Assembly (NCBI RefSeq): GCF_902859735.1 | Contig: NZ_CADIJY010000001.1 | Location: 930,001-994,000 of the forward strand | Origin: Achromobacter aegrifaciens | GTDB taxonomy: Bacteria > Pseudomonadota > Gammaproteobacteria > Burkholderiales > Burkholderiaceae_B | DNA length: 64,000 bases | Reading direction: 5' to 3' | Part shown: positions 59,081 to 64,000 of the stretch, piece by piece | Layout of the letters: the number at the start of each line of letters is the position of its first letter | Position numbering within the stretch: position 1 is the first letter of the stretch | Program-made: the position numbers and the translations under genes | The notes under the pieces: model-generated | The model's database searches: none | What the model was told of the DNA's origin: nothing | Seen by the model: only the letters and a program-made list of their open reading frames with translations

Positions 59081-60592
59081 ATGGCAAGCAAACAGACGGC
59101 CGATACGGCGGCGGTTGGAGGCAACGCAACGCAGGAAGCGGCGCAGGCGGGCGAACTCAGCCTGCTGGACCGCATCGTGCAGGAAGGCAATATGGCGGTG
59201 GAGCCGTCGCAGAATTCCTACGCGAAGAAACTGCTCGGGCAGCTGGCGTCCCAGATCCTGGACGAAGGCATGCGCACCAGCCCGGACAAGTCGGTGGTGG
59301 CGATGATCAATGAGCGCGTGGCGGAAATCGACCGTCTGCTGACGGATCAGCTGAACGCCATCATGCATGCGCCGGACTTCCAGGCGCTCGAAGCATCGTG
59401 GACCGGCTTGCACGATATGGTCCATGGCACCGAGACGAGCTCGCGGCTGAAGCTGCGGCTGTTGAACGTCAAGAAGAAGGAATTGCTGAAAGACCTGGAG
59501 TCGGCCGTCGATCACGACATGAGCCTGCTCTTCAAAAAGGTCTATGAAGACGAGTACGGCACGTTCGGCGGCAGTCCGTATTCCGTGCTGATAGGCGATT
59601 ACGCATTTGGCCGGCATCCGCAGGATCTGGCGCTACTGGAACGCATCTCCAAGGTCGCGGCCGCCGCGCACGCGCCGTTCATCGCCTCTGCCGCGCCCAG
59701 CCTCTTCGACCTGAAATCGTACACGGACCTCGGCGTCACGCGCGATCTCTCCAAGGTCTTCGAAAGCGCCGAGCTCGCCATGTGGCGCAGCTTCCGCGAG
59801 TCGGAAGATTCCCGCTACGTGGCGCTGGTGCTGCCGTCCTATGCGGCGCGCCTGCCCTACGGCGCCAAGACCAAGCCGGTCGATACGTTCAACTTCGAAG
59901 AGGACGTCGACGGCTCGGATCACAGCAAGTATCTGTGGGCGAATTCCGCCTACCAGCTGGGTCTGCGCATCACCGACGCGTTCGCCAAGTACAGCTGGTC
60001 GACCGCGATCCGCGGGGTGGAAGGCGGCGGCAAGGTGGAGAGCATCGCCGCGCATGCCTACAAGACCGATGAAGGCGACATCGCGCTCAAGTGCCCGACG
60101 GAAGTGACGATCACGGACCGCCGCGAAAAGGAACTCAGCGACCTGGGGTTCATTGCGTTCGTGAACGCCAAGGGCTCGAACCAGGCCACGTTCTTCGGTA
60201 GCCAGACGGCAAACAAGCCCAAGGTCTACAACAAGGATGCCGCCAATGCCAATGCGCAGCTGTCATCACGCCTGCCGTTCGTGCTGGCCGCGTCGCGGTT
60301 TGCGCATTACATCAAGGTGATGATGCGCGACAAGGTGGGCAGCTTCCAGTCGCGTACGGACGTCGAGAACTATCTGAACAACTGGATTGCGGACTACGTG
60401 CTGATCAACCCCTCGGCCTCGCAGGAACAGAAGGCCAGCTATCCGCTGGGCGAGGCGCGCGTCGACGTCACGGAGGTGCCCGGAAAGCCCGGCGCGTACC
60501 GCGCCACCTGCTTCATCAAGCCTCATTTCCAGATGGAAGAGCTGACCGCGTCCATCCGCCTGGTGGCAGACCTGCCGGCCGCGGCTGCCTGA
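59081..60592 (+). CDS. tssC: T6SS contractile sheath large subunit TssC
   Basis: 503 aa. Conserved stretches: LNAIMHAPDFQALEASWTGLHDMV near 85, FGGSPYSVLIGDYAF near 163, FRESEDSRYVALVLPSYAARLPYG near 245, and RFAHYIKVMMRDKVGSFQSR near 405. Together with TssB it contracts to drive the Hcp-VgrG needle. The gap to tssB is 83 bases. A perfect hairpin follows its stop. Confidence 0.97.
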   Translation: MASKQTADTAAVGGNATQEAAQAGELSLLDRIVQEGNMAVEPSQNSYAKKLLGQLASQILDEGMRTSPDKSVVAMINERVAEIDRLLTDQLNAIMHAPDFQALEASWTGLHDMVHGTETSSRLKLRLLNVKKKELLKDLESAVDHDMSLLFKKVYEDEYGTFGGSPYSVLIGDYAFGRHPQDLALLERISKVAAAAHAPFIASAAPSLFDLKSYTDLGVTRDLSKVFESAELAMWRSFRESEDSRYVALVLPSYAARLPYGAKTKPVDTFNFEEDVDGSDHSKYLWANSAYQLGLRITDAFAKYSWSTAIRGVEGGGKVESIAAHAYKTDEGDIALKCPTEVTITDRREKELSDLGFIAFVNAKGSNQATFFGSQTANKPKVYNKDAANANAQLSSRLPFVLAASRFAHYIKVMMRDKVGSFQSRTDVENYLNNWIADYVLINPSASQEQKASYPLGEARVDVTEVPGKPGAYRATCFIKPHFQMEELTASIRLVADLPAAAA

Positions 60593-60603
60593 ACTTTCGA
60601 ACC

Positions 60604-60627
60604 GTGCGCCGCCAGCCGGCGGCGCAC
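60604..60627 (+). other. Intercistronic hairpin tssC-hcp
   Basis: GTGCGCCGCC (60604-60613) and GGCGGCGCAC (60618-60627) pair perfectly with an AGCC loop. No T-tract follows. It sits just ahead of hcp, and a matching hairpin lies behind hcp. Confidence 0.65.
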
Positions 60628-60659
60628 GCCAACCGAATCCTCTTCGAACACGGAATTCC

Positions 60660-61154
60660 ATGGATACCATCCTGCTCAAGATCAACAACATCAAAGGCAA
60701 CTCCACTCTGGACGGCCATGCCGACGCGATCATCCTCTTGGGCGCCTCGCATGGCGTGATGTTGCCGATGTCGATGGACATGGCCAACACCGAGCGCGCC
60801 CTGGGCCGGCCCAGCTTCTCGGAAATGGCGTTTACCAAGGTAATGGACCAGTCCACGCCCGCGCTATACAACGCGTGCGCGTCCGGCGCCAAGCTGAACG
60901 ACGCGACCATACTCATCGGCCGCAACGAGAGCGGGTCGTTCCTGTTGCACGTGAAGTACGTACTGGGCAATGCGATGGTCTCGTCCATCAACTCCGCGCT
61001 GGGCGAGGGCGGCGGCAGCGACAGCTTCACGTTGTGCTTCAGCAAGCTCTCCATCGAATACACCCAGCAGGCCACCGCCGGCAACAAGGCTGGCACGGCA
61101 TCGTTCGGCTGGGACCTGGCGACGAACAAGTCCACCGCCGCGCCCAAGAAGTAA
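60660..61154 (+). CDS. hcp: T6SS tube protein Hcp
   Basis: 164 aa. Hcp fold with MDTILLKINNIKGNSTLDGHADAI at the N terminus and GWDLATNKSTAAPKK at the end. Hexamers stack into the inner tube and are secreted. It lies between two strong hairpins, which could give it separate mRNA stability because it is needed in large amounts. Confidence 0.95.
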   Translation: MDTILLKINNIKGNSTLDGHADAIILLGASHGVMLPMSMDMANTERALGRPSFSEMAFTKVMDQSTPALYNACASGAKLNDATILIGRNESGSFLLHVKYVLGNAMVSSINSALGEGGGSDSFTLCFSKLSIEYTQQATAGNKAGTASFGWDLATNKSTAAPKK

Positions 61155-61161
61155 TGCCGGA

Positions 61162-61189
61162 CGCCGCTCCCGCATGGGCGGGAGCGGCG
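61162..61189 (+). other. Intercistronic hairpin hcp-tssE
   Basis: CGCCGCTCCCGC (61162-61173) and GCGGGAGCGGCG (61178-61189) form a perfect 12-bp stem with an ATGG loop, seven bases past the hcp stop. No T-tract. Suits partial termination or 3'-end protection of hcp mRNA. Confidence 0.7.
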
Positions 61190-61217
61190 CCGGTGCACGT
61201 ACAGGAACGCCCGCAAC

Positions 61218-61661
61218 ATGCCGACCGATACCCTTTATTCGCCCGTGCCCTTGTTTGACCGCCTGGCGGCTGATGCGGAGTCGCAACTGGCGGGGGCCGA
61301 CGCGCAGAGACTGGCGGTGGCCAGGGACCTGGAGCGCCTGCTGAACACGCGTTCGCGCCTGGATTTCGAGGCCTTTTCACGCTCGGCGGCAACGGTGGTC
61401 GACTACGGCGTGCCCGACTACTCGGCGCGGTCGCCGGTGTCGGCTTCTGATCGCGAGGCCGTCGCTGCTGTAGTCAAGCAGGCCATTGCCCTTTATGAAC
61501 CCCGCCTGTCCAATGTGTCGGTGGACATGGCGCCCGCCGCGAACGGGATAGGCCCATGCCGGCTGGAGATCCGGGCCGACATGCGGATCGGCGGCGCGGT
61601 GAACCACGTGGCATTCGAACTGCTGGCAGGCGCGCAGAGCGGGACGGGGGGCGGGTCATGA
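61218..61661 (+). CDS. tssE: T6SS baseplate protein TssE (gp25-like)
   Basis: 147 aa. Typical elements are LFDRLAAD, ARDLERLLNTRSRLDF near 40, VVDYGVPDYSARS near 60 and CRLEIRADMRI near 115. Baseplate wedge component homologous to phage T4 gp25. The stop overlaps the tssF start (ATGA). Confidence 0.94.
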   Translation: MPTDTLYSPVPLFDRLAADAESQLAGADAQRLAVARDLERLLNTRSRLDFEAFSRSAATVVDYGVPDYSARSPVSASDREAVAAVVKQAIALYEPRLSNVSVDMAPAANGIGPCRLEIRADMRIGGAVNHVAFELLAGAQSGTGGGS

Positions 61662-63421
61662 CCGATCTGGCGTCCGATGGCATCCTGCAGTACTACAAGC
61701 GCGAGCTGTCCTATCTGCGTAATCAGGGGGCGGACTTCGCGCTGCGCTATCCCAAGGTGGCATCCCGGCTGGCGCTGCACGGCACGGAATCGCCAGATCC
61801 GCATACCGAACGCCTGATAGAAGCCACTGCGTTCCTGGCGGCCCGGGTGCACCGCGACCTGGATCAGGAGTTTCCCCAGATCGCCGCCGCGATGCTGGAC
61901 AACGTCTGTCCGACGCTGGTGCAGCCCATCCCGTCGATGACCGTGGTGCAGCTGGCTCTGGACGGCAGCCAGGGAAAAGTGACGGCCGGACTGCCCGTGC
62001 CGCGGCATAGCGGCCTGGCGGCGCGGACCGAGGCCGGCGAACTTTGCCGGTTCCGCACCGCCTGGGATGCCACGCTGTGGCCCTTGAGGATAGGAGGCGC
62101 CGGCTTCTCTGAAGACCAGGCTTTGCGCCTGGAGCTGGAAAGCGATTCCGGCGTGGAGCTGTCGGAGCTGGAAATCCGCACACTGCGCATCCACCTGCAG
62201 GGCGACTGGATGGTGACGATGCCGCTGTACGAGTTGCTGGCGGCGGGCGTGGCCGGCATATCGCTCTATGCCGAAGGGGGCGGCGTTGTGCCGCTGCCGT
62301 TGACGGCCTGGCGCGAAGTGGGATATGCGCCGGAAGAGAGCGTATTGCCGCAGCCGCCGAATGGATTGCCGGCGCACGGCCTGATGCAGGAGTACTTCGC
62401 ATTTCCGCGCAAGTTCCATTTCTTTGACCTGGATTTGCCGCGGGGGCTGCCGTTCAAGGGGCGCCGTTGCCAGATCGCGCTGCACCTGGACAGGCAGGCT
62501 CGCGGCCTGGGCGCGATAGGCGCCCAGCATTTCCGCCTGGGTTGCACGCCGGTGATCAACCTGTACGCGCAGACCAGCGAACCGGTCACGATCGACGATA
62601 GCCATTACGAATATCGCCTGGTGGCCGACAAGCGCCGTGACGAGACGACGGAAGTGCATTCGGTGCTGTCCGTGATCCTGTCCGATCCGGCGGCCGAGCG
62701 CTCGATTCCCGTGCCCAGCTATGCGGAGGTCGAGCACGCGGACGCCGCTCGCGGTACGTTGTTCTGGTCTGCCCGAAGGGAACACAGCCTGCGTGACCGC
62801 GTAAGCGGCACCGACATGTTCCTGAGCTTCGTGGATGCCCGCAACGAGATTCGCCGGCCCGTTGAACCCGTGGTCTACGCCAATCTGCTTTGCACCAACC
62901 GGCGCCTTGCCGAGCAGGTGCCAGTGGGCGCCCGCATGGTGTTCGAACGTGTGGCGCAGAACGTATCGGTGCAATGCCTGTACGAGCCCACCGCGCAGCG
63001 CAACCCGCCCTTGGGCGGCGACGCGCTGTGGCGCCTGGTGTCGCTGTTGACGTTGAATCAGCAGTCGCTGGTGGAGTCATCGACCGGACACAAACGCCTG
63101 CAGCAGATCCTGCAGTTGTTCGCGTCCGGCAGCACGCGTGAGCAGGATCTGATCCGCGGCCTCAAGGGCGTCAGTGCGCGCCCAGTCACGGCGCATGTGG
63201 GCAAGGAGGCCTGGCGCGGCTTCTGCCACGGCATGGAAGTCACGGTGGAGTTCGACGCCGATGCGTTCGTGGGAGGATCGCCGCTGCTGCTGGGCGCAGT
63301 GCTGGCGCGGTTCTTTGCGATGTATACATCGGTCAATTCGTTCGTGCGGCTGGCGGTGCGCCGGGGCGACGAAATATGGAAGCAGTGGCAGCCCATGACG
63401 GGCTACCAGCAATCGCTATGA
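61658..63421 (+). CDS. tssF: T6SS baseplate protein TssF
   Basis: 587 aa, the usual TssF length. The N terminus DGILQYYKRELSYLRNQGADFALRYPKVASRL is diagnostic. ARVHRDLDQEFPQIAAAMLDNVCP near 66 and FCHGMEVTVEFDADAFVGGS near the C terminus agree. It joins TssG in the baseplate wedge. It overlaps tssE at its start and tssG at its end by four bases each. Confidence 0.96.
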   Translation: MTDLASDGILQYYKRELSYLRNQGADFALRYPKVASRLALHGTESPDPHTERLIEATAFLAARVHRDLDQEFPQIAAAMLDNVCPTLVQPIPSMTVVQLALDGSQGKVTAGLPVPRHSGLAARTEAGELCRFRTAWDATLWPLRIGGAGFSEDQALRLELESDSGVELSELEIRTLRIHLQGDWMVTMPLYELLAAGVAGISLYAEGGGVVPLPLTAWREVGYAPEESVLPQPPNGLPAHGLMQEYFAFPRKFHFFDLDLPRGLPFKGRRCQIALHLDRQARGLGAIGAQHFRLGCTPVINLYAQTSEPVTIDDSHYEYRLVADKRRDETTEVHSVLSVILSDPAAERSIPVPSYAEVEHADAARGTLFWSARREHSLRDRVSGTDMFLSFVDARNEIRRPVEPVVYANLLCTNRRLAEQVPVGARMVFERVAQNVSVQCLYEPTAQRNPPLGGDALWRLVSLLTLNQQSLVESSTGHKRLQQILQLFASGSTREQDLIRGLKGVSARPVTAHVGKEAWRGFCHGMEVTVEFDADAFVGGSPLLLGAVLARFFAMYTSVNSFVRLAVRRGDEIWKQWQPMTGYQQSL

Positions 63422-64000
63422 TCGCCCGGCTGCTCTCCCGCCCGCAACGCTACAACCTGTTCCAGGCGATCGCGCTGCTGGAGCGCGCGACGCCAGCGGC
63501 CGCGCCGCTGGGCCGAGGAAATGGCGACGGCGAGGCTGTGCGCCTGCATGGGCATGTGTCGGTCGCGTTCGAGGCCAGCGACGTGCGTGCCATCGCCCGG
63601 AAGCAGGACGCGGGGCGTTGGGGCCAGGCCATGCAGACACGCTACGCCTTGACTACGCCGGTGATGACACTTGCCGGCGCCAGCAGTCCGTTGCCCTTGG
63701 CGTACACCGAACTGGTGCTGCAGCGGCGGGCGTCGCGGGATCACGCCACCGCAGATTTCCTGGATATCTTCAACCACCGCTTCCTGTCCTTCTTCTACCG
63801 AAGCCGCAAGAAGCACGCGCTGGGCCTTAACGCGTCCGCGCCGCATGCGTCGGCGCTGGTGGGCTGCCTGGATGCGCTGAGCGACCTGGGCTATGCCCGC
63901 GACGAGGCCGGTCCGCAAGGCCAGCGCCTGTGGGTCAGGCACGCCGGTCTGCTGGGCGTGGCGACGCGATCGATGACCGGGCTGCTGGCGTTGCTGGCGG
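63418..64000 (+). CDS. tssG: T6SS baseplate protein TssG (3' partial)
   Basis: The window ends inside this gene after about 194 codons. It begins MIARLLSRPQRYNLFQAIALLER and carries the TssG motif DFLDIFNHRFLSFFYRSRKK near residue 120. The start overlaps the tssF stop, so tssE-tssF-tssG are translationally coupled. Full TssG is about 330-360 aa. Confidence 0.93.
   Translation, partial: MIARLLSRPQRYNLFQAIALLERATPAAAPLGRGNGDGEAVRLHGHVSVAFEASDVRAIARKQDAGRWGQAMQTRYALTTPVMTLAGASSPLPLAYTELVLQRRASRDHATADFLDIFNHRFLSFFYRSRKKHALGLNASAPHASALVGCLDALSDLGYARDEAGPQGQRLWVRHAGLLGVATRSMTGLLALLA

Overview
The window is GC-rich, densely coded DNA from a betaproteobacterial chromosome, most likely Alcaligenaceae (Achromobacter/Bordetella type). 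This is inferred from the ribBX-ribH-nusB-thiL-pgpA-cinA run, the HrcA/CIRCE-controlled groESL, a Bug-family binding protein, and a 3-hydroxyanthranilate meta-cleavage cluster. No rRNA, tRNA, CRISPR array, transposase or phage gene was found, and no clear pseudogene. The edges cut two genes: an autotransporter at the left and tssG at the right.

Layout. 1-4506: 3' part of a large autotransporter built from nested repeats. 4576-9865 (minus): phosphonate-type ABC transporter (phnD-phnC-phnE-phnE) behind an IclR regulator and a HAD phosphatase. 10017-17153: housekeeping genes (riboflavin, NusB, ThiL, PgpA, PncC, then PyrF, type II NADH dehydrogenase and DgkA on the minus strand). 17336-29482: a 12-kb plus-strand sugar-acid operon with a FadR-type regulator, a polyol/aldonate dehydrogenase, a TRAP transporter, SDR, FAH hydrolase, altronate dehydratase, mannonate dehydratase, fructuronate reductase and an Ldh2-type dehydrogenase. 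29511-34800: nbaE-nbaF-lysR-nbaC-nbaD (kynurenine/3-hydroxyanthranilate degradation) with a divergent MarR regulator. 34812-41307: YihY, groEL/groES, a Bug protein, and an Rrf2 regulator divergent from an epoxide-hydrolase-like enzyme. 41460-50007: EamA exporter, uncharacterised proteins around a SUKH protein, a diguanylate cyclase, an MFS transporter, an unusual arginase-fold protein and an LprI-like protein. 50194-56306: iron-siderophore uptake (TonB receptor, two small membrane proteins, PepSY reductase, periplasmic esterase). 56334-57472: HxlR regulator and GST. 58455-64000: start of a type VI secretion cluster (tssB-tssC-hcp-tssE-tssF-tssG).

How the parts may work together. The sugar-acid operon is the most interesting unit. 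It has every step from an aldonate such as L-gulonate through fructuronate and D-mannonate (and also from altronate) to 2-keto-3-deoxygluconate (KDG), but no KDG kinase or aldolase. In their place sit an SDR and an FAH-family hydrolase, the pair used in known non-phosphorylative routes for deoxy-sugar acids and pentonates. The inferred end is oxidation of KDG to a diketo acid and cleavage to pyruvate plus glycerate. Several operon gaps and both gaps around hcp carry perfect GC-rich hairpins, which may set relative expression. Strong palindromes lie in front of the FadR, MarR and Rrf2 genes and are good operator candidates.
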